From positions 1,374,501-1,438,500 of the forward strand of contig CM060131.1 in NCBI GenBank assembly GCA_030522415.1: 64,000 bases of DNA, in the 5' to 3' direction. The DNA is from Channallabes apus (Eukaryota; Chordata; Actinopteri; Siluriformes; Clariidae). The notes below the pieces were generated by a model. That model made no database searches. It saw nothing but the letters and a program-made list of their open reading frames with translations, and had not been told where the DNA came from. The translations under genes and the position numbers were made by a program. Below, piece by piece: positions 44,858 through 53,520 of the stretch; within the stretch, counting starts at the first letter, position 1; every line of letters begins with the position of its first letter.

Positions 44858-46678
44858 TCAGTAGTTAGGGTTTTGGCCTTCAGAGGGGCCTCCCCATTGT
44901 CCACCTTGACTTGGTGGAGGTGGTTGATCGTGTCTTTGGTTTGGTTGGTTTTGTCCCCTCCACGTGTCTGACCAGCCAGATTGTTGTGTAGCTGGCGAAT
45001 TTTGGTCTGACTGTGGTCCTTGAGGTCCTCGGGGTCCTAATGTTTGTCCTTGCTGTTCAGATCTTTCCACTCTGTCTCCCCACAGGAAACTGACATGGGG
45101 ACAGTCTCTTCTAATGTGGCGTAAATCACCACAAGCCCAACATCCTCTTCCTCGGCCTCTGCCATATTGGGGTGGTCTTGTCATTCGATGTCCTGGTGTA
45201 TACGTTTGTCTTGGAGGATTTTGAGGATAAGGTGATTGTGGATTCACCATAAGTGCAGCTTGTTTGGCAGCGGCTTCCTTCTCCTTCTTCTTTTCTTTTT
45301 CTTCTTGTTTGTTTCTGACAATTTCACCCAGTTGTGATTTACACAGTTGTGTCATCAAATTTGTGGACATTTCTTTCGCTTCTAATTTTGCCTTTCGATA
45401 TTGATTGACGAAATGGATTATGTGGGCTTGAAATGTTTTCCAAGCCATGGTGTTGAGGCCAATCACTCCATCCAACTTTTCCTGTACTGAGAGTGGCAAA
45501 GTTTTCTTTAACATCATCCTAAACAAGCCCCTACTTGTATCATTTTCATCCCAATGACCACCAGTTTCATCTCTCCAGGCATCTTGGAAGTTTTGTATGA
45601 ACTTGACTACATTTTCTTCTTCAGCTAGTTTGATAGTTTCCAATCGTCCTGGATCCATTTTTGTGGGATACATTTTCCTTAGGGCTCCCCAGATATTGTT
45701 TCTGTTGGGTCCCAATGGGAAATGATCATATCTGGCATCTTCAGCCTCAGGCGGCATTCCAGCTTCTTGAAGAACCTCTGTGGTTTTGTTTTTTCCGATG
45801 GTTTGACCTAGTATGGCCTTGATGTCTCCAAGGGCCAGTTGGTGGCCCATTGTTTTTTCTTCAAACTGGGTGATCCATCTTTGTGCTCCTTCACACAGAT
45901 CTGGAAGCCTGCCTATGAGACCAGTCACATCCATAAAACACCATGGTACATAGTGCAGTGCTGTTCCTTTTACTATTAGTGGACACTGGGATGAGGAGTT
46001 TGCAGGCTCATCTTCATCTATTTGCCTTCTCCTTTCTTTTTCCCTTTGGCATTCTTCATGTTGAAAACATGTCTTGTTGCTGTATCGATCTGGTTGTTTC
46101 AGAGTGGATCTATCTCTCAGTACTCTCATAGTTTGGCTGGCTTTTTTCCCTTCCACATCCATATTTTCTTCTGTGCGGCTTGTTACATTTGCGTCTTGAT
46201 TCTGTGATCGTAGACCATGTAGCTGTTTCTCTCTTCCTGTTTGTTGTTCAATACTATCTTCTTTTTCATTTAGGTGCCTTAATATTTCTTCATCATTGGG
46301 CTCTTCGTTTACAGCAGAACACTGCTCTCGTGTTGCATTGCTCTGCGACATATCCTTCATATTGTATGCCATTTCATTTAAAGCTTTTAATAAGCTTTGA
46401 CTTTCCTTCAAGGCTTCTCTGTGTACCTCAGTTAGGTTTATTTGTTTTGTTAATTCAGTGACAGTTTTTCCATTGAAATCTTCAAGGATTTTCTGAAGAG
46501 ATCTATCCTCTTCTTCTAATGGAGTGATTTTCACTTCTCCTTCCAGTTTGACTAATTGTCCTTGTTTGTTTACAGATTTATCTTTTTCTTTTATGTTCTT
46601 TCTTTCTTCAAATTCCGACCGTACTTGGTTCACTTTGTCGACGGGTGAGTAGTTCTTTTTCCAGGCTTGGTTTTCCAC
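44858..46678 (-). CDS. gag: ERV-B Gag, capsid-nucleocapsid part (copy 1)
   Basis: 606 codons open from 46678 (GTG; no ATG at the start) to TGA 44858-44860. A charged, helical N-terminal 210 residues is followed by a capsid-like region beginning VKGTALHYVPWCF, as in gammaretrovirus-type capsids, and a Lys/Glu-rich linker. One CCHC zinc knuckle (CWACGDLRHIRRDC, about 508-521) and a Pro/Gln-rich tail follow. The frame overlaps the MA-like ORF by 71 bases in a +1 relation, so either a programmed or a mutational frameshift, or splicing, must join them. Confidence 0.88.
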   Translation of the reverse strand: MENQAWKKNYSPVDKVNQVRSEFEERKNIKEKDKSVNKQGQLVKLEGEVKITPLEEEDRSLQKILEDFNGKTVTELTKQINLTEVHREALKESQSLLKALNEMAYNMKDMSQSNATREQCSAVNEEPNDEEILRHLNEKEDSIEQQTGREKQLHGLRSQNQDANVTSRTEENMDVEGKKASQTMRVLRDRSTLKQPDRYSNKTCFQHEECQREKERRRQIDEDEPANSSSQCPLIVKGTALHYVPWCFMDVTGLIGRLPDLCEGAQRWITQFEEKTMGHQLALGDIKAILGQTIGKNKTTEVLQEAGMPPEAEDARYDHFPLGPNRNNIWGALRKMYPTKMDPGRLETIKLAEEENVVKFIQNFQDAWRDETGGHWDENDTSRGLFRMMLKKTLPLSVQEKLDGVIGLNTMAWKTFQAHIIHFVNQYRKAKLEAKEMSTNLMTQLCKSQLGEIVRNKQEEKEKKKEKEAAAKQAALMVNPQSPYPQNPPRQTYTPGHRMTRPPQYGRGRGRGCWACGDLRHIRRDCPHVSFLWGDRVERSEQQGQTLGPRGPQGPQSDQNSPATQQSGWSDTWRGQNQPNQRHDQPPPPSQGGQWGGPSEGQNPNY

Positions 46679-47522
46679 CAGGATGTGGGATCCATTGAGG
46701 GTTCATGGTTCCTTGCCCTCGTGGAGAACTGGTACTAGGATATTCATTCCAATATGTTTGAGCATTCTTATCCATAACGTTTCTCCATGATTGGTCTGCA
46801 GGGAGGATTGAACTTTCTTCACTTGATAATCCTTTGGTCGCATGTCGTTCTGAGATGCTTTTTGGATCTGATGATACTTTTTGAAAGTGTGCTCTTCTTC
46901 CAGCCCCTCTACCAGCAGAATTTAGATTTAATTCCTGATCTGCTGATCTTGCTATTCCATTCAGTGTCCCATGAAATTGCAATTCTACATTTGTCCATTC
47001 ATCTTCTTCAATTGTAGTTACTCCCATCATCGGGATAGTAGGATATACTTTATTCTCCAGGGATTGTTCAGTGTTGTAGGGCGGTGCCCTCATGCACATC
47101 TCTGGTGATGGCGGAAATGTTTCTTTCTGTCCATCTTGCCTTTCTGTAAGTTCTTCTTGTTCACATTTGTCTTTCTGTTCGGTTTCCTTGATTTCTTTTT
47201 CTCTTTTTAATATTATATTCATCCCTTGTTGTTCAGTTTTTTCCTGTTGTTTTTTCCGTCTACGCTGTCCTTCTTCTTTAAAATAGTCTATTATTTTTAA
47301 CTTGAGTTTGAATTTTTCTTCCATTTCTTTTTTCTTCTTTTCTGCTCCCCAGCTTATGATCTTTTGTCTTAATTGGGTACATGTTTCTAAGTTGAATGAC
47401 CCATTAATAGGCCATTGGTCTGAACATCCTTTTGTTTTGTCATGCCATTTCTTCATATACTTTCTGATATCCTTCTCTAGTAGATGGTGTTGTTCAATTA
47501 TAATTTCTACTGGTTTATCCAT
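46608..47522 (-). CDS. gag: ERV-B Gag, matrix-like N-terminal ORF (copy 1)
   Basis: 304 codons from a true ATG at 47522. QWPINGSFNLETC matches the W-P-x-x-G-S/T-F motif near the N-terminus of gammaretrovirus-like matrix domains and of the ERV-A remnant. A Lys/Glu-rich coiled coil (about 80-125) and a low-complexity region with late-domain-like PPSPEM and APPY follow. It ends at 46608, 71 bases inside the next gag frame. The second residue is Asp, not Gly, so no N-myristoylation signal is seen. Confidence 0.75.
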   Translation of the reverse strand: MDKPVEIIIEQHHLLEKDIRKYMKKWHDKTKGCSDQWPINGSFNLETCTQLRQKIISWGAEKKKKEMEEKFKLKLKIIDYFKEEGQRRRKKQQEKTEQQGMNIILKREKEIKETEQKDKCEQEELTERQDGQKETFPPSPEMCMRAPPYNTEQSLENKVYPTIPMMGVTTIEEDEWTNVELQFHGTLNGIARSADQELNLNSAGRGAGRRAHFQKVSSDPKSISERHATKGLSSEESSILPADQSWRNVMDKNAQTYWNEYPSTSSPRGQGTMNPQWIPHPGGKPSLEKELLTRRQSEPSTVGI

Positions 47523-48320
47523 TTTGGAATGATTCTATCTATCTATGATTCTATTCATTCATTCAAGATTTTATTTTAATTTTTCTAATTATTTAATTAT
47601 TATTATTTATTTATCTTTAATATATTTTATAAATTCTTATTTATTCTTTATTATCTAGTATTTGTTTATTTATTTGTTGGTAACAGGATCCTCTGTTCCC
47701 CAAACTATGAAAGCATTTCCCCTTTGAATTTAACAATGACATGTAATTTTTATAGGGTACACTAGATGGCGCCACAGAGAATTACAATATAGCAGTAGAA
47801 ACTACAACAATGGCGTTGAATAATGAGATTCCTCACGTGCTTCCTCTACTCCGCCGCTAGACGTTTCTAAATTAAGATCTACCACATGTTTTCACAGCCG
47901 CTTGCTTATGAGCAGTTATGTTCCGTTTCTTTAGTTTAAATGGTTTTTAACATTGTATTTGAACATTTACAGACAAAAATTCTAGTAAATATAGGTTTAT
48001 CAGTAGCAGTCGTTATAATATTGTTTTAACATATGTCCAGATTTCATCTATATTTATTATAATAATAATAGCTTTTATAAGAATTTTTTTTTTTTTTTTT
48101 TTTACTATGTGAAGTCTTCTCCCTCAGCAACCAGGCGTCCAAGTTGATCAACCAGACCGCTCCTTTGCTCGCCACAGGAGATTTCTTTTCCTCAATGTTC
48201 GTGGTGCATGTTAGTCAGTTGTGTGCGCCGTTGTTTTCCTGATTCACCCACAGCCACGTCTGCTTCAACTCACTCAAACACAATGTAATAACAATAACGG
48301 TTATCATTTTGATTAGATTC

Positions 48321-48382
<62 letters not shown>

Positions 48383-48492
48383 CACATATATATATATAAA
48401 TATATATATATTTTTTTAATATTAATTAAATATAAATGTACTTTATTATTAATCTCATTTTTGCTTCCTCATTTCTTACTCTGTATTTTAAC
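47523..48492 (-). other. ERV-B leader between accessory ORF and gag
   Basis: AT-rich, with TATC and TTTA short repeats near 47535-47660, a 22-base T run at 48090 and a TA microsatellite. A GC-richer block at 47765-48260 contains no sustained frame. Confidence 0.6.
48323..48410. repeat. (TA)n microsatellite in ERV-B leader, copy 1
   Basis: Long TA run with ACA interruptions; slightly longer in copy 2 (63629-63719). Confidence 0.95.
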
Positions 48493-48897
48493 TTAAACAG
48501 TTCTACCACCGACATTTAATATGTACATCTTCTTTTGAAGCCTTCTTTCTCTTCCCAAATAATATCGCCTCACAAACATATGCCCACCCCGAGTATGCGG
48601 GATTGAAAATATTATTTGCATCGGCAAGCATAACAAGTCCACGTTCATTGCAGTTAATGCAAGAGCTATTACATGTTCTGGAAACGGCGCATTCCTAAAT
48701 AACTGCTCTTCCATCATCCGCTCTGTACCCCGTGTAACTCTAAGCATGTGCTGTTCGGACATGGGTGCTTGTGAGGGAACCATTTGATAATAATATGGAA
48801 TCCAAAAATTGGCATGTGTGTGTGCAGGGTTGATGCTTGGTGACTGTACTCTTTGTCCTCTTCTTCTCAGATTACTTGGGTCTCTATTTCCTCTCAT
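48493..48897 (-). CDS. ERV-B leader ORF, unknown function (copy 1)
   Basis: The frame opens at 48939 (TTG); the first ATG is at 48897, giving 134 aa. The composition is protein-like, Arg-rich with two basic clusters (NLRRRGQRVQ and RRYYLGRERRLQKK) and a hydrophobic centre (VIALALTAMNVDLLCLPM). It lies upstream of gag, as does orfC of walleye dermal sarcoma virus, but no similarity is recognised. Its visible part in copy 2 is identical. The 5' end overlaps a hairpin repeat, so it may instead be an exon. Confidence 0.5.
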   Translation of the reverse strand: MRGNRDPSNLRRRGQRVQSPSINPAHTHANFWIPYYYQMVPSQAPMSEQHMLRVTRGTERMMEEQLFRNAPFPEHVIALALTAMNVDLLCLPMQIIFSIPHTRGGHMFVRRYYLGRERRLQKKMYILNVGGRTV

Positions 48898-48907
48898 TAC
48901 TCTATTT

Positions 48908-49260
48908 GTCTCTGGATTATCTCTCCAGAGCTCATTCAATATTCTAATGTCTTTTTCTATGTCTCTGGATTATCTCTCCAGAGCTCATGCAACTTCCGCC
49001 CTCGTGCGCAAATACCTCTATTCAACTCTGCCAGATCTCACTTAAGAGATGTTCCAGGAGTGATATAGCTGTATTTGTCACCACAAGCAAGAAGCTATTC
49101 TATCTACTACGTCTCCGGATTATTTCTCCGGAGCTCATGTAACTTCCGCCCTCGTGTGCAAGCACGTCTATCCAACTCTGCCAGATTCCATTTAAGGAAT
49201 GTTCCAGGAGTGGTATAGCCACACTTGCCACCACAGGCAGGAAGTTATTCTACTTATGTT
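48908..49260 (-). repeat. Tandem repeats with conserved hairpins in ERV-B leader
   Basis: Two full units of about 150 bases (48961-49110, 49111-49258) and a partial one (48908-48960). Each begins with a stem-loop: CTCTGGA/TCCAGAG at 48910-48930 and 48963-48983, CTCCGGA/TCCGGAG at 49113-49133, all with 7-base loops. The third keeps pairing through changes on both arms. Confidence 0.8.
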
Positions 49261-50236
49261 AATATTTAAATTTTTAATTAATTACTTTCAGTTGTGCATG
49301 TATATATGTATATATGTATGTCTATGTATGTCTAAATAACACCATACAGTGTGGAATACAGTATCTAAACTAAATATATCCAATGATATGAATATACAAT
49401 ATTTAACAGTATTTATAATTTATGTTACATTTCTCTTTCTGGTTTTTCATTCACTTTCTAGCCGTACACGTTTCACAATTCAACAACCCACTTACGCTTA
49501 TACATCATACATTATACAAACCACGACTCACAAAATTGCAATCACAAATCAACACTATCTATTCTAATTTTCTAACCATGCATTTCCCCACCAGCCACCT
49601 GATCAGGAATTTCCACCTGTCACCCTAGCCCTGCTAAAGGAATTTTCCAGTCCCTAGAGCAGCGGTTCTACAGGAATTTTCCGCTGGAATTTTCTCACTC
49701 GCCCCGTTCAGACCTACCTATCACGCCAATCATTATACCTGGACGTACTATGGTATCATGATGGTAGCGGTATCCACGAGATTTCCTTTCACACCGTAGT
49801 TGTATACTACATATTACCACGGTACCTAGGTATATTGTAGTACACGGTTACTTATACCATGCCAACGCATGCACGCACATCTACACAATCACACCCCTAC
49901 CTACCGGCATTTCTTATATCGACTCTTTCAATCAACACTATTTGTTAATTGAAGGCAACCCTACTTGTAAAATGTTACACTCTTACACAATACAAATAAC
50001 AACAACAAGCTCAAGCTCAGCAAGCACAAAAGCACATCAATTCACAAGCGCATACTTTTTTGCTATTTCATCAAAATAATAAAAATTGCATCATAACATT
50101 GCATCAAACATTAAATTACTCAATTATCAATTACTCAATTTGGTTCCCGGGGCCAGCAGTACGTCCCCCAAGAATCATTCGACCCCCACAGACAGCAGAA
50201 AAACTACAGCAGAATTTGAATAACAGGTTTCTGCTT
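49261..50236 (-). other. ERV-B 5' leader, upstream part
   Basis: Likely intron for spliced messages. No sustained minus-strand frame; mostly AT-rich with scattered GT/AC tracts. Confidence 0.5.
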
Positions 50237-50238
50237 AC
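50237..50238 (-). promoter_or_regulatory. Candidate major splice donor of ERV-B
   Basis: CAAG|GTAAGC on the minus strand, about 84 bases after the primer site; same consensus and spacing as ERV-A. It would produce env and accessory messages. Confidence 0.6.
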
Positions 50239-50322
50239 CTTGTTCCTATTGCCGCGGCGGCGGTTCTGCTGACCGTGTAGGGCCGCCGACCCCAAGGGGC
50301 AGCAACGACCAGCCGTGGGTAT

Positions 50323-50340
50323 CCTATGCCGACAACGCCA
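50323..50340 (-). promoter_or_regulatory. ERV-B primer binding site, serine-tRNA-like (copy 1)
   Basis: Four bases (TAAG) after the LTR comes TGGCGTTGTCGGCATAGG on the minus strand. From memory, the first 14 bases match the complement of the vertebrate tRNA-Ser(AGA/UGA) acceptor end at 13 positions; the match then breaks by a two-base insertion. Confidence 0.6.
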
Positions 50341-50425
50341 CTTATGTCGTGGCAAATTTGTTGTGAACTATGTAAATTTTCCAAACAAAATCAATAACTA
50401 CTCAAGTACTGAAATAGCAAAAGAG

Positions 50426-50431
50426 TTTATT
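50426..50431 (-). terminator. Polyadenylation signal of ERV-B LTR 2
   Basis: AATAAA in the same context as LTR 1; would end transcripts of copy 2. Confidence 0.8.
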
Positions 50432-50538
50432 GCAACCAAAAGTAAATGGACGGCACTGGACTAGCCAGACAAAAGACGAACAGATAAAAACTGCAAGATT
50501 TCTCTCCTTTCCCCTCTCACTTCCCTAATTTTACAGGG

Positions 50539-50546
50539 TTTATATA
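50539..50546 (-). promoter_or_regulatory. TATA box of ERV-B LTR 2 (promoter of copy 1)
   Basis: TATATAAA, identical context to LTR 1. As the 5' LTR of copy 1 it would drive that provirus. Confidence 0.75.
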
Positions 50547-52071
50547 CCTTCACTTAACAATTACATCATTGTTTGCTCCTTCTTAAGTCACAAAACCTTT
50601 TTAATATTCATGAGATGTGAGCTAATTCTATTCTGATCAGATTGATGTGGCACCTCCCAATTGCATAATTTTTCCTCTCATCTCATATTTATTCATATCT
50701 GGGCAGGCCTAAGACGTTAGACGGTCTTACGTTCTCCTTTTTTGGAGAAAGTTTGGTTTATTCCTTTTTTTTCTTGACCAGACCATTGACCACCGTTGGT
50801 AACTTGGGTTTTTGTGGAAGCCGCAATCTTTCAGAATCTTCCTCATCAAGATGTGTAAGTATTATAATTTTGGTTGTTCTTATCATAGTTAATTTTATCT
50901 AATTTGTCTTTAACTGTCCATTATGTATTTACTTGTATAGAGATTATTTATCTATTAGCACTTTAATATATTCTGGTTATTCATTTTGATTATACATTAA
51001 ATCTCTTTATATAACTAAAATGATTATTTTAATGATTTTGAACATATATATCAATTGGTATACTTTTGTTTAATTTACTTAATCATTATAGGATAGATAT
51101 GACGATTAACGATTAATTAAATCAGCTTAAATCAGTTCATTGATTAGGTTTGTTAATATTTATTTTTCATTTACCTACTACTATTGCTATACTATGGTTA
51201 GTTTAAGACAATCACATTAATCAGATTATTTGTATGATTATTTATATTGCTAGTTCTTAGATCCTATACTACTAAAATCAATAATGTAAATAATGTAATG
51301 TTTCTTTTAATATGTGCAGAGTGCTTTTTTTCCCCCCCAGATTTACTAAACTCATGTTTACTAAATCCTCTCTAATTTTGTTTAATTCTAGCTTGCAGGC
51401 AGCGTTCTTCTCGCTCATCCTCTCATCTGAGATTCCTTCTGGGAGCAGGTGGCTACACCTTCCCTTACTCAAACCGAACCACCACAATTTGCATCTGGTT
51501 AGAACTCTGAGGGGCCTACCTCTGAGGATGATATTGCTGAAAATTACTGATTTTTCGTTTATAACAAATATGATTTATGCTGTTTTTCTGCTTCTTAAAA
51601 GCAGAAGTCTGGCTTTTTTCACTTTGTGTCCCAATTAAAGCAGAACCGAAAGTTTATTTTTATAATTTTTATCAATGCTTGCATTTTCTGTATTTTTTCC
51701 TCCAATAAAGTTCCTTAATTTCTTGCACTCTGTGTGTACGGGTTGTTCTTGGGTCACACTTTGCATACTTTTTCTTTAATTATCATTAAAACATTATCAT
51801 TAACCATGTAGATATTACGAGTAGATATTATTAGTACATAATGATAAAATGTTAGTAAATATTATTGATATTATTGTTTTTCTTTAGTTTTTCTTGTCTG
51901 TTACCTATCCCTTGCCTCCTGCCTGCGTGTTTTCTCACTTCCTCAATTTGTCGTGCAGGCGCCTTTTCTGTTTTTGTAGCGAGTTGGATCAAGGCCTCTT
52001 AGACAGAGGCCTTCTGGGTATTTGGTACCTTACACTTGACTACAATTACAATTCAATAAAATTTTTCCACA

Positions 52072-52081
52072 GTCCCCCCTG
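52072..52081 (-). promoter_or_regulatory. ERV-B copy 2 polypurine tract
   Basis: Same AGGGGGGAC next to LTR 2. Confidence 0.8.
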
Positions 52082-52605
52082 AAAGCCATAAATATGGCTT
52101 TACTCAAATTTCCACAGTCCCGCTTATCTTATACTTAAGGAGGAGCAAGTATGGATTATACACACATTTGCGAACAGTCATATAAAACATTAAATGACAT
52201 ATTTCTTGAACCTTTTAACAATTGCTATTTTCTATCCCTTTCTCGGATTGACCTTGTGGTCACTACCTTGTAATCAGGAGAGATTATAGCTAATCTTAGG
52301 TTCTCTGCTCAGGGGTAGGCGAAAAACCCTCATGGTCAAAATTGAGGGAAAATTCCTACCCTGCCAGTGTTTTATCACTCGACAATGCATTAGCATCTGG
52401 TCAGAGGACTTGACAGCAATAAGGCAGTAATGATCTATGGAACATAAAAAATTAACACAAAAAATCATAAACAAAACATTAAGACAAAAATCAAAAACAT
52501 AACTATAAATTGAAATCATTAATACAATATATCAAACTTAATTAAAGTATTAACATAGAAATTACAATGAATCACATTTTTTCTATTTGTTTATGGACCA
52601 GGAGT
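52082..52605 (-). other. ERV-B 3' untranslated region, copy 2
   Basis: As in copy 1; one base shorter in an A run near 52456-52462. Confidence 0.6.
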
Positions 52606-53295
52606 TCATGGTTTTCGAAGTTGTCGGTAACGATAGTGTCTATGTATCCATGTTGGTAATGATATTGACAAATTGCTTACGTTCGTTGACCAAATGTTTC
52701 TTATGCATCCATAGTCCGTTTTGTTTTTATTGGTATAGTACAGATTTGAATTATTTTGTGAGAATGTTGGCAGACTTGCTAACCAGGCTTGTTGCTTTGG
52801 ATTAGAGTTCCATAGCTCAAAATCGTTGATTGAGAAAGAGACAACGTTAAAAGTTCGGCATTGAAGAATGTCTTCTGAGATTAAGTATCCTTGATAATTT
52901 TCTGTCTCATAACACTCAGAGACAGACAATGTTCGCAAGCAGTACCACTGAGTTGTAGTAATACACAGTTCAGGAGTGGTATCTGCAACGTATTTTGTTT
53001 CAGTTTTGTCTCGTACCCACGTGTCTCGATTCAATATTAGATTTGTAAAGTCAAGTAGGAGTTTAGCAGGACGAAGAAGCTCATGTACAGTAGTCCACTG
53101 TTTCAGATCTGTAAGGCTAAGATTCGGAATGTACTGTCCTACCCACGGTGCAAGGCTTGTGTCAGAGTGGTGAAGACTTGCTTGCTGACAGACGTAGCAT
53201 ATTGTGCCACCTCCCTCTTTTCGGCATTCTTTATGGATCAGTTCATGTATGAACATGTCAACAGTGAGATGGTGGTCTCTGCCTCCTGTCGCCAT
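52606..53295 (-). CDS. ERV-B 3' accessory ORF, copy 2
   Basis: Same frame as copy 1 (ATG at 53295, opening at 53316) but six codons shorter: 18 bases present at about 37446-37463 are absent near 52768, which removes one sequon (NRT). The frame is kept. HELIH and CYVC are unchanged. Confidence 0.65.
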   Translation of the reverse strand: MATGGRDHHLTVDMFIHELIHKECRKEGGGTICYVCQQASLHHSDTSLAPWVGQYIPNLSLTDLKQWTTVHELLRPAKLLLDFTNLILNRDTWVRDKTETKYVADTTPELCITTTQWYCLRTLSVSECYETENYQGYLISEDILQCRTFNVVSFSINDFELWNSNPKQQAWLASLPTFSQNNSNLYYTNKNKTDYGCIRNIWSTNVSNLSISLPTWIHRHYRYRQLRKP

Positions 53296-53520
53296 AGTAA
53301 TGTCTTGATCCTGCACACACTAAACTACATACTGATACATAATAATACAGTAAATCAAAGTTTTATAGCAATTATCATCATTATATATATATTCTATATT
53401 TTGTTAGTCTGGATTTTATATCAATTCATAATATTCATAATGTTAGATTTGTTATATACTTTGCATATATGAATTCTGGATTGCATTTACATATTTACAT
53501 GCCTGCATTTGTTTTAACAT

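Larger units (their letters stand above)
35021..52071 (-). mobile_element. ERV-B provirus copy 1, about 17.05 kb
   Basis: Minus-strand provirus with 1727-bp LTRs at both ends (35021-36747 and 50345-52071) and a 13.6-kb internal region holding leader ORF, gag, pol, env and a 3' ORF. Its 5' LTR is shared with copy 2, forming a tandem array. LTRs differ at one noted position (36263 versus 51587), implying very recent origin. A retrovirus of 17 kb is well above the usual 7-13 kb; the excess lies in the long LTRs, the 2.8-kb leader and the 3' region. Gammaretrovirus/epsilonretrovirus-like by gag-pol stop and Env type. Confidence 0.92.
50345..52071 (-). repeat. ERV-B LTR 2 (5' LTR of copy 1 and 3' LTR of copy 2)
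   Basis: Same length and ends as LTR 1; one substitution noted (51587). Flanked on the left by the primer site of copy 1 and on the right by the polypurine tract of copy 2, so it serves both proviruses. Confidence 0.93.
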
